Source of the DNA: Amycolatopsis circi | GTDB taxonomy: Bacteria > Actinomycetota > Actinomycetes > Mycobacteriales > Pseudonocardiaceae | Direction of reading: 5' to 3' | DNA: 36,317 nt | Assembly (NCBI RefSeq): GCF_003385235.1 | Contig: NZ_PQIA01000098.1 | Span: 1-36,317 of the forward strand | In this document: in pieces, positions 16,350 to 26,095 of the stretch | Layout: every line of letters begins with the position of its first letter | Numbering within the stretch: position 1 is the first letter of the stretch | Translations under genes and position numbers: made by a program | The notes under the pieces: model-generated | Seen by the model: only the letters and a program-made list of their open reading frames with translations | The model's database searches: none | What the model was told of the DNA's origin: nothing

Positions 16350-16400
16350 CCGTGAAGGACTCCTTGGGGGAATCTGATTCCCCCAAGGAGTCCTTCACGG
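16350..16400. terminator. 25-bp perfect palindrome between coxM and coxG
   Basis: Arms 16350-16374 and 16376-16400 are perfect reverse complements around a single T. The outer sequence is CCGTGAAGG/CCTTCACGG. This is the best copy of the dispersed palindrome family in the window. It begins 8 bp past the coxM stop in the direction of transcription, so it likely acts as a terminator or attenuator between the coxSLM genes and coxG. Confidence 0.75.
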
Positions 16401-16408
16401 CCGGTCGG

Positions 16409-17263
16409 CTAGGCGCCCACCGCCGCCGCGACGGCACGCCCAGTCAGCACCCGCGCGAGGTGCTGCCGGTATTCGACATCGGAATTGCCGTCCGCGACCG
16501 GGTTGGTCCCCTCGGCCGCGTGCGCGGCGGCCGCCCGGATGGTTTCCGCGTTGGCCTGCGCGCCGAGCAACGCCTGCTCCACGCCAGTCGCCCGGACCGG
16601 GGTCGCGCCCATGTTCGTGAGCGCCACCCGGGCTTCCTCGATCACGCCGCCCTCGGTGCGCACGGTGGCCGCCACCGCGCACATCGACCAGGCCTGGGCG
16701 ACCCGGTTGAACTTCTCGTAGTGCGCCCGCCAGCCGGTGTGCTTGGGCAGCCGCACCTCGACGAGCAATTCGTCCGGGGCCAGCGCGGTGGTGAAATAGT
16801 CCTGGAAGAACTCCGCCGCCGACACCGTGCGCCGCCCGTTCGGACCGGCCAGCACCAGTTCGCCGTCCAGCGCGAGAACCGGAGCCAGCAGGTCACCGGC
16901 CGGATCCGCGTGCGCGATCGCGCCGCCGAAAGTGCCGCGGTGCCGCACCTGCGGATCCGCGACAGTGTCGGTCGCTTCCTTCACCAACGCGGCGTGCTCG
17001 GCGATCAATGCGTCGCGCTGGACCTCGTAATGCGTCGTCATCGCACCGACCACGAGCGCGTCGCCGTCCTCGCGTACTCCGCGCATTTCGGCGACTTTCC
17101 CGAGATCGATCAGCATGGTCGGCGCGGCGAGGCGCATCCGCAGCACCGGAAGCAGGCTTTGCCCGCCCGCCAGCACCTTGGCGTCCTCGCCCGCCGCGGC
17201 GAGCGCCTGCACGGCTTCGTCCACCGTGGACGGAGCGACGTAGTCGAACGGAGCCGGGATCAC
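16409..17263 (-). CDS. coxM: Mo-hydroxylase FAD-binding medium subunit
   Basis: This 284-residue protein of the xanthine dehydrogenase/CO dehydrogenase FAD subunit family has the two FAD motifs: AGGQS at 32-36 and the TFGG region (RHRGTFGGAIAHADPAGD) near residue 112. It passes electrons from the iron-sulfur subunit to FAD and on to an acceptor. The start is GTG at 17263, overlapping the coxL stop by 4 bp (GTGA). The protein then begins MIPAPFDYVAP, typical of the family. The symbol denotes subunit type, not proven CO oxidation. Confidence 0.92.
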   Translation of the reverse strand: MIPAPFDYVAPSTVDEAVQALAAAGEDAKVLAGGQSLLPVLRMRLAAPTMLIDLGKVAEMRGVREDGDALVVGAMTTHYEVQRDALIAEHAALVKEATDTVADPQVRHRGTFGGAIAHADPAGDLLAPVLALDGELVLAGPNGRRTVSAAEFFQDYFTTALAPDELLVEVRLPKHTGWRAHYEKFNRVAQAWSMCAVAATVRTEGGVIEEARVALTNMGATPVRATGVEQALLGAQANAETIRAAAAHAAEGTNPVADGNSDVEYRQHLARVLTGRAVAAAVGA

Positions 17264-19697
17264 TGGGCACCTCCGGAGGCGTCGATCGAACCGAGACCGC
17301 CGCCGGCCTCGCCGCCGGGTCCGCCGGCATCGGCGGTGCCGTTGCGCACCGCGTTCCACACGCGCATCGGCGTGAGCGGCATTTCGATGTCGTTCACCCC
17401 GAACTGGCGTACCGCGTCGACCACCGCGTTGACCACAGCAGGCGTCGAAGCGATCGTGCCCGCCTCACCGACTCCCTTGGCCCCCAACGGGTTCGTGGTC
17501 GACGGCGTCTCCGTGCGATCCGTGGTGAACGACGGCAGGTCGGCCGCCGAGGGCAGCAGATAGTCGGCGAACGTGCCGGTGGTGAGCGTGCCGCTCTCGT
17601 CGTGCACGGCCTCCTCGAACAACGCCTGCGCGATGCCCTGGGCAAGCCCGCCGTGCACCTGGCCTTCGACGATCAGCGGGTTGACCACCTTGCCGACGTC
17701 GTCCACGCAGACGTACGAACGCAGTTTCACCTGGCCCGTTTCAGTGTCCACTTCGGCCGCGCACAGGTGGGTGCCGTGCGGGAAGGAGAAGTTCTCCGGG
17801 TCGAAGGTGGCGTCGGAATCGAGCGACGGTTCGACGCCGTCCGGCAGGTTGTGCGCGGCGAACACGGCGAGCGCGATGTCCTGGATCGTCGTCGCCGAAT
17901 CCGTGCCCTTCACGGTGAACTTGCCGCCGGAGAACTCGAGGTCGTCCTCCGAACACTCCAGCAGATGCGCGGCGATCGGCTTCGCCTTCGCGACCACCTT
18001 CTCGGCCGCCTTGACGATCGCGATACCGCCGACGACCAGCGAACGCGACCCGTAAGTGTCGAGACCCTTGTGCGAGGACTGCGTGTCGCCGTGCAGCACT
18101 TCAACGTCCTCAAACGACACACCCAGCTGGTCGGCGACGATCTGGCTCCACGCCGTCTCGTGGCCCTGGCCGTGCGCGGACGCACCCGTCGTGACCTCGA
18201 CCTTGCCGGTCGGCAGCATCCGCAGCGACGCGTATTCCCAGCCGCCAGCGCCGTAATCGAGCGAACCCAGCACCCGCGACGGCGCGAGCCCGCACATCTC
18301 GGTGAACGTCGAAATCCCGATGCCGAGCTGCACCGGATCGTTCGCCTCGCGGCGTTCCTTCTGCTCGCGGCGCAGCGCGTCGTAGCCGAAGAGTTCCTTC
18401 GCCTTCTCGGTCGCGGCCTCGTAGTTGCCGGAGTCGTAGGTGAGCCCGCAGACCGTGGTGAACGGGAATTCCTCGTGCTTGATCCAGTTCTTTTCGCGCA
18501 GCTCCACCGGGTCCATGCCCAGCTCGTCGGCCAGTTCGTCCATGATCCGCTCGATCGCGAACGTCGCTTCCGGACGCCCTGCGCCGCGGTAGGCGTCGGT
18601 GAGCGTGGTCGTGGTGAACACGTTGGTGCAGGCGAAGTGGTACGCCGGGATCTTGTAGATCGCGTTGAACATGAACGCGCCGAGGATCGGCACGCCCGGC
18701 CCGACCAGGCCGTTGTACGCGCCGAGGTTGGCGAGCAGTTCGACCTTGAGCCCGGTGACCGTGCCGTCGGCCTTCGCCGAGATCGTGATGTCCTGGATCT
18801 GGTCGCGGCCGTGGTGCGCGGCGAGCATCGTCTCGGACCGGGATTCATTCCACTTCACCGGTTTGCCGAGCTTGTTCGCGACCAGCACGGACATCATTTC
18901 CTCGGGCAGCACGCCGATCTTGCCGCCGAACCCGCCGCCGACGTCCGGGGCGATCACGCGCAGCTTGTGCTCCGGGATGCCCAACGTCAGCGCGGACATC
19001 ACACGCAGGATGTGCGGCACCTGAGTGGCCGACCACATGGTCAGCTGCGCGCCGGTCGGGTCGACCACGCACGCGCGCGGCTCCATGAACGCGGGCACCA
19101 GTCGCTGCTGGCGGAACCGCCGCTTCAGCACGATCTCCGAAGAGGACAGTGCTTCCTCGACATTGCCGCCGGTGCCTGCCTCAGCCGAATCGAACACCCA
19201 GAGCGCGTTCTTGTTGCTGCCCAATTCCTCGTGCACGAGCGGCGCGTCTTCGGCGAGCGCGGCCTCCAGGTCGAGCACTGGCGGCAGGTCTTCGTACTCG
19301 ACCTCGATCGCCTCGAGCGCGTCATGCGCCTCCGCGGACGACCGCGCGACCACCACAGCCACGCCCTCGCCAGCGAAATTCACCCGATCCGAAGCCAGCA
19401 CCGGACGTCGCGGAGCAGCCATGTCCGGCGTGATCGGCCATGCGCACGGCATGCCGATCGCACCCTCGGGATCAAGGTCAGCGGCGGTGTAAACGGCTAC
19501 GACGCCAGCAGCTTCCTTGGCCGCGGACGTGTCGATCGAAACGATCTTCGCGTGCGCCAGCGGACTGCGCAGCACCGCGAGATGCAGCATGCCCGGCAAC
19601 GCGATGTTGTCCGTCCACCGGGTGCGCCCGGTGATCAACCGCTCGTCTTCCTTGCGGCGCCGGGACTTTCCTACCTCGGGCTCGATCGTGGCGGTCA

Positions 19698-19701
<4 letters not shown>
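17260..19701 (-). CDS. coxL: Mo-hydroxylase molybdopterin large subunit (CoxL-like, form II type)
   Basis: This 813-residue protein spans the whole aldehyde oxidase/xanthine dehydrogenase Mo-binding fold. Visible motifs are GGGFGGK at 255-261, AYRGAGR at 370-376 and the catalytic Glu in GVGEAGT near residue 746. Authentic CO dehydrogenase (form I) has Cys in the loop, AYRCSFR. Here the position is Gly, as in form II or uncharacterised hydroxylases. The enzyme probably hydroxylates an organic carbon using water; the substrate is unknown. The start is the first of two ATGs, which overlaps coxS by 4 bp; M2 is possible. Confidence 0.93.
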
Positions 19702-20222
<521 letters not shown>

Positions 20223-21025
20223 CAAAGGCCTCCAAGTGCAAATGCCCGCCAGCCCCGGCGGAGGCGGCGGGCCGGTTCGGGAACGGCCAAGGCGCGATCG
20301 TGATCGGCCTCACAGGGAGCGTGCTACGCCTTTCGCGCGCGGACAAGTCCTGATGTCGCACGTCGCCGGGGCGATTCCGCAGATGCGGTTTTGTTTCTCT
20401 TTTCGAGGCGCAAATGCGTGAAGCCGGACGGGTGATTTTTCGACGGTCCGGTGCGGTGGGCGGATCTTCCCGAGGGGGCGGCGTTTCGGGTCGGGGGTTC
20501 ACCGGGTTTCGTTGCGGGAAGGGGTTTTCCCGGCGGAATGCGCCACCGATGCGCGCCGGTACGGCTGCCCGGCACGGCTGCCCGATCTCGACCTCGACGG
20601 TTCTGGCCGGTGTCGCACTTCCTGGTGGCTACGGCCCGCCGCAACTGCTGGAATGCGCTGTTACGGCTTGCCCAGCGAAGTTCCCAAGCCCCGCAGCGCC
20701 GCGATCCCGGCAACAGCTGTCCACCGCACCCACCGGGGATGCACCGCTCCAGCTTCCCGAGCACAGTCGCCAAGTCCCGGCCCGAATGGACTCGCCCTGG
20801 CACCGCATTTCCTGCCAGCAGCGATTCCCGTCCACCAGCCGCCGGGCCCTGATCCTCCCAGCACCAGCCGAGTCGCCGGTTTCCAGCTCAGCTCCGTGTC
20901 TGCCCAGCACCGCCAGCCGCCGAATCCAGTCCGCGCCACCCGTGAGCTGCCGGAATGCCCAGCCGCACCCCGGCCCGACCAGCCCCGCTAGCTGCCGAAC
21001 CCCGGCTTTCAGCCGCCGAGCCAGC
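20223..21025. other. 803-bp gap without a recognisable gene
   Basis: This lies between the 3' end of xdhC and coxS. Open frames here have unnatural composition and no RBS or homology that I recognise. The part near 20390-20440 is A/T-rich for this genome and may hold the coxS promoter. The part near 20880-21020 is built of repeated CAGCC/CCGCC/AGCTC-type words. A hairpin followed by a T-rich run occurs at 20377-20403. Confidence 0.6.
20377..20405 (+). terminator. Hairpin plus T-rich tract, plus strand
   Basis: CCGCA-ga-TGCGG (20377-20388) is followed by TTTTGTTTCTCTTTT on the plus strand, the pattern of an intrinsic terminator and rare in this genome. No plus-strand gene lies upstream, so it would end an unrecognised small RNA, or is chance. 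Confidence 0.3.
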
Positions 21026-22138
21026 TCAGCTGTGAATCCGCCCGGTCAGCGCAGCCAGCCGCCGCCCGGTCCCGCTCCAGCGCAGCGCGATGATCTCCGC
21101 CGCGATCGACACGGCCGTCTCCTCCGGCGTGCGCGCGCCGAGGTCGAGGCCGATCGGCGACGACAGGCGTTCCAGCTCGCCCTCGGTGATGCCCGCCTCG
21201 CGGAGCCGGGAGAACCGGTCGTCGTGCGTCTTGCGGGAACCCATCGCGCCGACGTACCCGACGTCGAGCCGCAGCGCGACCTCCAGCAGCGGCACGTCGA
21301 ACTTCGGGTCGTGGGTGAGGACCGCGATCGCCGTGCGCGCGTCGATCCGGCCCGCGTCGGCCTCGGCCTTCAGGTAGCGGTGCGGCCAGTCGACGACCAC
21401 GTCGTGCGCCTCCGGGAACCGGCTGCTGGTCGCGAACACGGGACGCGCGTCGCAGACCGTCACCTGATACCCGAGATAAGCACCCATCCGTGCCATCGCG
21501 GCGGCGAAGTCGATGGCACCGAACACCAGCAGTCGCGGCGGCGGTTCGAAGGAGTTCACGAAAACGGCCATGCCCTCGCCGCGACGCTGCCCGTCCGGTC
21601 CGTAATGGAGCGTCCCGGTGCGTCCAGCGGCAAGAAGCCCGCGCGCGTCGTCGGCGACCGCGTCGTCCATCCGGGACGAGCCAAGGGACCCCTCGACCCG
21701 GTCCGGCCACACGATCATGTGCTCGCCGACCAGCCCGGGCGTCTCGTGCTCCACGATCGTGACGACCGCGACCGGCTCGCCGCTGCGCACCGATTCGACG
21801 ACGCGCTCCAGCTCCGGCATCGACGCGCGATCCACCGGCTCGACGTAGATGTCGATGATCCCGCCGCAGGTCAGCCCGACCGCGAAGGCGTCGTCGTCGC
21901 TGACGCCGTAGCGCTGCAACACCGGCTTCCGCTCGGCGACGACATCGTTGGCCAGCTCGTACACCGCGCCTTCGACGCAGCCGCCGGACACGCTCCCGAC
22001 GACCGTGCCGTCCGGCGCGACCATCATCGACGCGCCCGGTGCCCGCGGCGCCGACGAGAACGTGGCCACCACCGTGCCGAGCCCGACCGTTTCGCCCGCC
22101 TGCCAGCGGCGGTACACGTCGTCCAGTACGTCACGCAT
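21026..22138 (-). CDS. XdhC/CoxF-family molybdenum cofactor insertion factor
   Basis: This 370-residue protein has an N-terminal XdhC/CoxI domain (about 10-80: TVVATFSSAPRAPGASM and SGGCVEGAV) and a C-terminal Rossmann XdhC domain (FGAIDFAAAMARMG onward, with the conserved GAMGSRKTHDDR). This family handles the molybdenum cofactor, including sulfuration, before insertion into Mo-hydroxylases. ATG at 22138 lies inside the end of the VWA gene (8-bp overlap), so the two are coupled. It corresponds to coxF in cox clusters. Confidence 0.9.
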   Translation of the reverse strand: MRDVLDDVYRRWQAGETVGLGTVVATFSSAPRAPGASMMVAPDGTVVGSVSGGCVEGAVYELANDVVAERKPVLQRYGVSDDDAFAVGLTCGGIIDIYVEPVDRASMPELERVVESVRSGEPVAVVTIVEHETPGLVGEHMIVWPDRVEGSLGSSRMDDAVADDARGLLAAGRTGTLHYGPDGQRRGEGMAVFVNSFEPPPRLLVFGAIDFAAAMARMGAYLGYQVTVCDARPVFATSSRFPEAHDVVVDWPHRYLKAEADAGRIDARTAIAVLTHDPKFDVPLLEVALRLDVGYVGAMGSRKTHDDRFSRLREAGITEGELERLSSPIGLDLGARTPEETAVSIAAEIIALRWSGTGRRLAALTGRIHS

Positions 22139-23255
22139 CGGCAATCTCCCCGAGGAGTCGTTCCAACGTCGCCAGGCTGTGCCCGGCCAGCAACCGGTCG
22201 ATGTGCGGCAGGGCGGCCACGATGCCGGATTGGACCGGAGCATAACCCTCGTGCCCTGCGTGCGGATTCACCCAGAATACGGCGTGCGCGAGACGGCGCA
22301 GCCGGCCAAGCTGCTCGGCCAGCAAACTCACGTCGCCGCGCTCCCAGCCGTCGGAGAACACGGTGACTACCGCGCGTCGCGCGAACCCGCGCTGCCCCCA
22401 CCGGTCCAGAAACACCCGAAGCGTCTCGCCAAGCCGCGTCCCACCAGCGAAATCAGGCACCGCGGTACCGGCGGCGAGCATCGCCTGCTCCGGATCGCGC
22501 TGCCTGAGCTGACGGGACACTCGCGTCATCCGAGTACCCAGCGTGAACACCTCGACTGACATCGGAGCCGCCCGCGCGACGACGTGCGCGAACCGCAGCA
22601 ACGCGTCGGCATACGGACTCATCGAGCCGGAAACGTCGATCAGCAACACGACTTTCCGCGCCCGCGTCCCCTTCCGACGATGCGCCAGCCGAACGGGCTC
22701 GCCACCGGACGCGAGCATCGCGCGCAAAGTCCTCGCCGGATCAAGCGCCCCACGATGCGCCGGCGTCCGCCGCGCCGCCCGCCGCCGGGGCAAGACCGGG
22801 TGCAGGGTCGCCAACAACTCCCGCAAGTGCGCCCGCTCAGCCTTGGTCAGCTCGGCAAGATCCCGATGCCGGAGAACTTCATGGTCGCTGGCCGCGACGC
22901 GGAGCGTGTCGTGAGATTCCTGGCTGCTGTCGCCGTCGCCGCTTGCCGCGATCAACGGAGCGATCCGGGCCTGCTTCCGCACCGGAGTCCCCGACGTCGC
23001 CCGTGGACTGTCGTCCCCCTCGAACCACCGCGCGAACGCTTCCTCGTAGCGAGGCAAGTCGTCGGGGTCGGAGCAGAGAGTCAACCGCCCGACCCAGTAG
23101 AGCTGCGTCGGCCGGGCAACATCAACCTTCGCCACGGCGGACAGGTAGGCCTGCACCCGCCGCGCGTCACAGGCGACGCCCGCCTCGCGCAATGCCGCCG
23201 CGAACCCCGCATAGCCAGCAAGCGGGTCAGCGACTTCGGTGTTCATGCCACCCAT
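22131..23255 (-). CDS. coxE: VWA-domain protein, CoxE-like
   Basis: This 374-residue protein has an N-terminal helical region with an acidic, variable middle, then a C-terminal von Willebrand A domain with the MIDAS motif DVSGSMS and a later FSDGWERGD. CoxE works with the MoxR-type ATPase CoxD in maturing the Mo/Cu or Mo active site. The start at 23255 follows GGGGTG; a second ATG three codons later is possible. The frame stays open upstream to 24095 through a tandem-repeat block, but that part reads as Trp/Cys/Arg-rich nonsense, so it is not included. Confidence 0.88.
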   Translation of the reverse strand: MGGMNTEVADPLAGYAGFAAALREAGVACDARRVQAYLSAVAKVDVARPTQLYWVGRLTLCSDPDDLPRYEEAFARWFEGDDSPRATSGTPVRKQARIAPLIAASGDGDSSQESHDTLRVAASDHEVLRHRDLAELTKAERAHLRELLATLHPVLPRRRAARRTPAHRGALDPARTLRAMLASGGEPVRLAHRRKGTRARKVVLLIDVSGSMSPYADALLRFAHVVARAAPMSVEVFTLGTRMTRVSRQLRQRDPEQAMLAAGTAVPDFAGGTRLGETLRVFLDRWGQRGFARRAVVTVFSDGWERGDVSLLAEQLGRLRRLAHAVFWVNPHAGHEGYAPVQSGIVAALPHIDRLLAGHSLATLERLLGEIADA

Positions 23256-23383
23256 TGTCACCCCAACGCCAAAACTCGCGCCGCGACAGCCGATCCGGCC
23301 TTGCTGGGACGTCCTTCGCTCACGCGGGCAACGATCGGTTCGGCCACCCTGAGTCGCGGTTGTCCAGTCGCGGGATACCTGTT

Positions 23384-23490
23384 GTCGGCGGTGATCTTGG
23401 CGCGCGGAGGTTTTCGGCCGCGCGGAGGTTTTCGGCCGCGCGGGGGTTCGTGGGCGGGCTGAGATTCTTGGGCGCGCGCAGGTTCCGGCT
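23384..23490. repeat. 18-bp tandem repeat array
   Basis: CGCGCGGAGGTTTTCGGC occurs exactly twice in tandem (23401-23418, 23419-23436). A degenerate copy follows at 23437-23454, and weaker related copies extend on both sides. The period is six codons. It lies about 150 bp upstream of the coxE start. Confidence 0.75.
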
Positions 23491-23702
23491 TGAGCTGCTG
23501 CAGCTCGCCAGCGTTCCTCCGCACTGCCACTCCAGTGTGAACCGCGTCGGCACCGCAGATGTTCCGTCTTGCTCGAACTCGCCGCTTTCCTCCGAGGGAG
23601 ACGCACCGCGACGGCTCTCGGGAACCCAGCAACGCCTGCCGCGCAACGCTCCAGGTGCCTTTGCCCGCGCCGAGCACCGCGCCGCCCGCACCAAAGCCGC
23701 AG

Positions 23703-23945
23703 ACATTCCGCTCCCCTAAGCCAAGCCGACACCGCAGCACACTTCCCCAGCCGTCTCAGCCCAGCCAACCGCACACCGCGCCACACCAACGCCCGAGGGC
23801 ATCCCACTCCCCTAGACCAAGCCGACACCGCAGCACACTTCCCCAGCCGTCTCAGCCCAGCCAACCGAGCGCCCCGCCGCACCAACGCCCGAGGGCATCC
23901 CACTCCCCTAGACCAAGCCGAGGCCGCACCAACTTCCCCGGCATC
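23703..23945. repeat. 96-bp tandem repeat array, about 2.5 copies
   Basis: Units starting CCAAGCCGA begin at 23721, 23817 and 23913, a period of exactly 96 bp. The first two units share long identical blocks (for example the CACCGCAGCACACTTCCCC block) and differ in a few places; the third is partial. A shorter match runs back to about 23703. The period is 32 codons. No function is evident; copy number may vary between strains. Confidence 0.85.
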
Positions 23946-24307
23946 GCAGCACAGCCAGCCCGCATCGCCCCGCGCCACCCCCGAAGGCCCCCGCGCCAAC
24001 AACGGCATCGGCGAAGGGCGGCCGCGCACGCCGTCCCGCCTCCGGGACAGCGTGCGCGGACCGTGGTTGCGCGCAGCGGCCAGCCTCGGTAGCACAAGAC
24101 GGGCGCGCGGAACCTTCAGGAAAGAACGGAACTCAGCGGAGCGCCAGGAGGGCGGTCCGGGCGAAGTCGGTCACGAGCCCTCCTTCCGGCACAGTCACAG
24201 TCACAAAATCAGTGAAGTCAGCGAAGTCATCCAGTGATGCTTCAAGCATGCCCGATCCCGCACCCCGGCGCAACGGAATTACCCGACCATCCACAGTGGA
24301 CACCAGC

Positions 24308-25186
24308 TCAGGAGAACAAGGTGTCCAGCTTCGCCCGCACCCGGTCGAGATCCTCGCTGTACTTCAGCACCGCGCCGAGAGTGCGCGCAGCCGTCGCCGC
24401 GTCCAGTTCGTCCCGTTGGAGTGCGAGCAAAGCCCGCGCCCAGTCAAGGGATTCCGCGACACCCGGCGGTTTGAGAAGGTCCATCGCCCGCAGCCGGTGC
24501 ACCGCGTCGGCGATCTGCCGGGCGAGCGTCTCGCCGATCCCGGGCAGCCGACGGCGCAGGATGTTGATCTCCCGGGCAAGATCCGGATGCTCCAGCCAGT
24601 GGTAAAGACACCGGCGTTTGAGCGCGTCGTGCACCTCGCGAGTCCGGTTGGACGTCAGCACAACCAGCGGCGGCTGCTCCGCACGCACCTCGCCGTACTC
24701 CGGAATCGTGACGGTGTATTCGTCCAGCAACTGCAGCAGGAACGCCTCGAACTCATCGTCCGCGCGATCGATCTCGTCCACGAGCAGCACACACGGTGTC
24801 GTAGTGAGCGCCTGCAGCAGCGGCCGCGCGAGCAAGAACCGCTCCGTGTACAGCGAACGCTCGGCGATTTCCGCGTCGAGCCGTCCGCCGTCCGCCGCTT
24901 CGAGGGCGCGCAGGTGCAGCAGCTGACGGGGGAAATCCCATTCGTAGAGCGCCTGCGCGGCGTCGATGCCCTCGTGACACTGAAGCCGCACCAACGGCCA
25001 CTGCAGCGCCTCGGACAACGCGAGTGCCAGCGACGTCTTCCCGGTGCCCGGCTCGCCTTCGCAGAAGAGCGGACGCTGCATTTGCGTCGCGAGGAATCCC
25101 GCGGTGGCCAGCCCCTCGTCGGCGAGGTAACCGGTGGTGTCGAGGGCGGCCGCGAGCGCGTCGGGCGAGGCGAGGGACTCTGTCAC
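24308..25186 (-). CDS. coxD: MoxR-type AAA+ ATPase, CoxD-like
   Basis: This 292-residue ATPase has Walker A GEPGTGKT (44-51), Walker B CVLLVDEID (132-140), sensor-1 Asn in LTSNRTRE (about 177-184) and an Arg pair at 191-192 suited to the Arg finger. CoxD is an ATP-dependent chaperone acting with the VWA protein CoxE on the molybdenum enzyme. GTG at 25186 gives the normal family length; the frame continues upstream but with no RBS. It is separated from coxE by 1.05 kb of repeats, unlike the usual tight D-E pairing. Confidence 0.9.
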   Translation of the reverse strand: MTESLASPDALAAALDTTGYLADEGLATAGFLATQMQRPLFCEGEPGTGKTSLALALSEALQWPLVRLQCHEGIDAAQALYEWDFPRQLLHLRALEAADGGRLDAEIAERSLYTERFLLARPLLQALTTTPCVLLVDEIDRADDEFEAFLLQLLDEYTVTIPEYGEVRAEQPPLVVLTSNRTREVHDALKRRCLYHWLEHPDLAREINILRRRLPGIGETLARQIADAVHRLRAMDLLKPPGVAESLDWARALLALQRDELDAATAARTLGAVLKYSEDLDRVRAKLDTLFS

Positions 25187-25498
25187 GCCCCCGATCGTAG
25201 ATCCGCGACGGCCGGGTTCGCCGTTCGCCGCCGTCCGGCCGGGCACAATCCGGTAACCGAGCCACCGCCCGCTCCGAGGAACCGCATTCAGTCCGGCGAC
25301 GCGACATGGAGACCAAACGCTCGAAAACAACCGCGTCCGGGTCCGGCGACGCATGCACAGTTCACCGCACCCGGCCTCGCACCGACACTGTCCCGACGAG
25401 ACAAACCACAAGCTCCACCAACCCAGCCGACCCAACGCAGCTAGACCCACAGCAGCTCACCGCCAGCCGGACCTCACTCACAGCCTGAGCGCGACCCG
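25187..25498. other. 312-bp gap between mocA-like gene and coxD
   Basis: I see no gene, strong palindrome or obvious operator. It must hold the promoter for coxD (minus strand) and the end of the pca/mocA transcript. The 25390-25490 part is rich in CCAGCCGACC-like words, similar in character to the other cox gaps. Confidence 0.5.
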
Positions 25499-26089
25499 TC
25501 AGCGCCGCTCCGCACCGGGCCCAGCCAAATCCCCAGGCCGATCGACGTCACTGCCGCTGCCGAGATCACCGCACTCCACAAGCCGCACGTCAGCCCGCCC
25601 GCGCAACCAGTCCCGCGCACCGTGGTCCCCGCTCGCCGAATCCGCGATCTCGCCCCACCAACGCCGTCCGAACAGCACCGGATGCCCAGGAACCCCCTGG
25701 TAAGCAGCCCGAACGACCGCCTCCTCGGACGCCTCCCCGACGATCCGCGCGAGCGCCGCGGCCGGGACCCACGGCAGATCCACCAGGTGCACGAGCACCG
25801 CCACCGCCGACTCCTCGGCGAGCGATTCGAGCCCGGCCTTCAGCGACTCCCCCATCCCGTCCTGCCATCGCACGGCGGGCACCGCGGTCACGTCCGGCGG
25901 CAGCAGTTCCCGGACCTGCTCCGCCGACGCTCCGATCACCACCCGCACCGAGGCGCATCCGGCCTCGGCCAGGTTCCGGACCGCCCGCTGGACCAGCGGC
26001 TCCCCGTCGTACTCGACCAGTGCTTTGGGACCGCCGAACCGCCGCCCCGCCCCGGCGGCGAGCAGCAGTCCGGCAACCGGTTCCGACAT
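25499..26089 (-). CDS. MocA/MobA-like molybdopterin nucleotidyltransferase
   Basis: This 196-residue protein has the NTP-transferase signature LAAGAGRRFGGPK (10-22) and Asp104 in VDLPWVP for metal binding. It resembles MocA, which attaches CMP to molybdopterin to form the cofactor used by xanthine dehydrogenase-family enzymes. It starts 6 bp after pcaR, so it is the last gene of the pca operon, yet the natural client is the cox-like Mo-hydroxylase encoded just downstream. GMP-type (MobA) transfer is less likely in this context. Confidence 0.82.
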   Translation of the reverse strand: MSEPVAGLLLAAGAGRRFGGPKALVEYDGEPLVQRAVRNLAEAGCASVRVVIGASAEQVRELLPPDVTAVPAVRWQDGMGESLKAGLESLAEESAVAVLVHLVDLPWVPAAALARIVGEASEEAVVRAAYQGVPGHPVLFGRRWWGEIADSASGDHGARDWLRGRADVRLVECGDLGSGSDVDRPGDLAGPGAERR

Positions 26090-26095
26090 CCGCGC

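Larger units (their letters stand above)
23256..24307. other. 1.05-kb gap between coxE and coxD, dominated by repeats
   Basis: No convincing gene is present. The stretch contains an 18-bp array, a 96-bp array, and near the coxD end a short run of GTCACAGTCACA and GAAGTCAGCGAAGTC direct repeats (about 24187-24228). Frames on both strands stay open for long distances because the repeat lengths are multiples of three. Codon use does not favour any of them clearly. Confidence 0.6.

Noticed and set aside
20414..22366. Plus-strand open frame across the coxS-upstream gap and xdhC
   Set aside because: Most of it is antisense to xdhC, and the rest has no recognisable features.
23703..23945. CRISPR array
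   Set aside because: The repeats are contiguous 96-bp units without short repeats and unique spacers, and no cas gene is present.
23256..24095. N-terminal extension of CoxE through the repeat block
   Set aside because: The reading is rich in Trp, Cys and Arg, resembles no family, and a good start with upstream GGGGTG exists at 23255. It is kept only as a finding to test.
23559..24237. Plus-strand Pro/Ser-rich open frames over the 96-bp repeats
   Set aside because: They lack an RBS and clear codon bias. The repeat length being a multiple of three explains the open frames.
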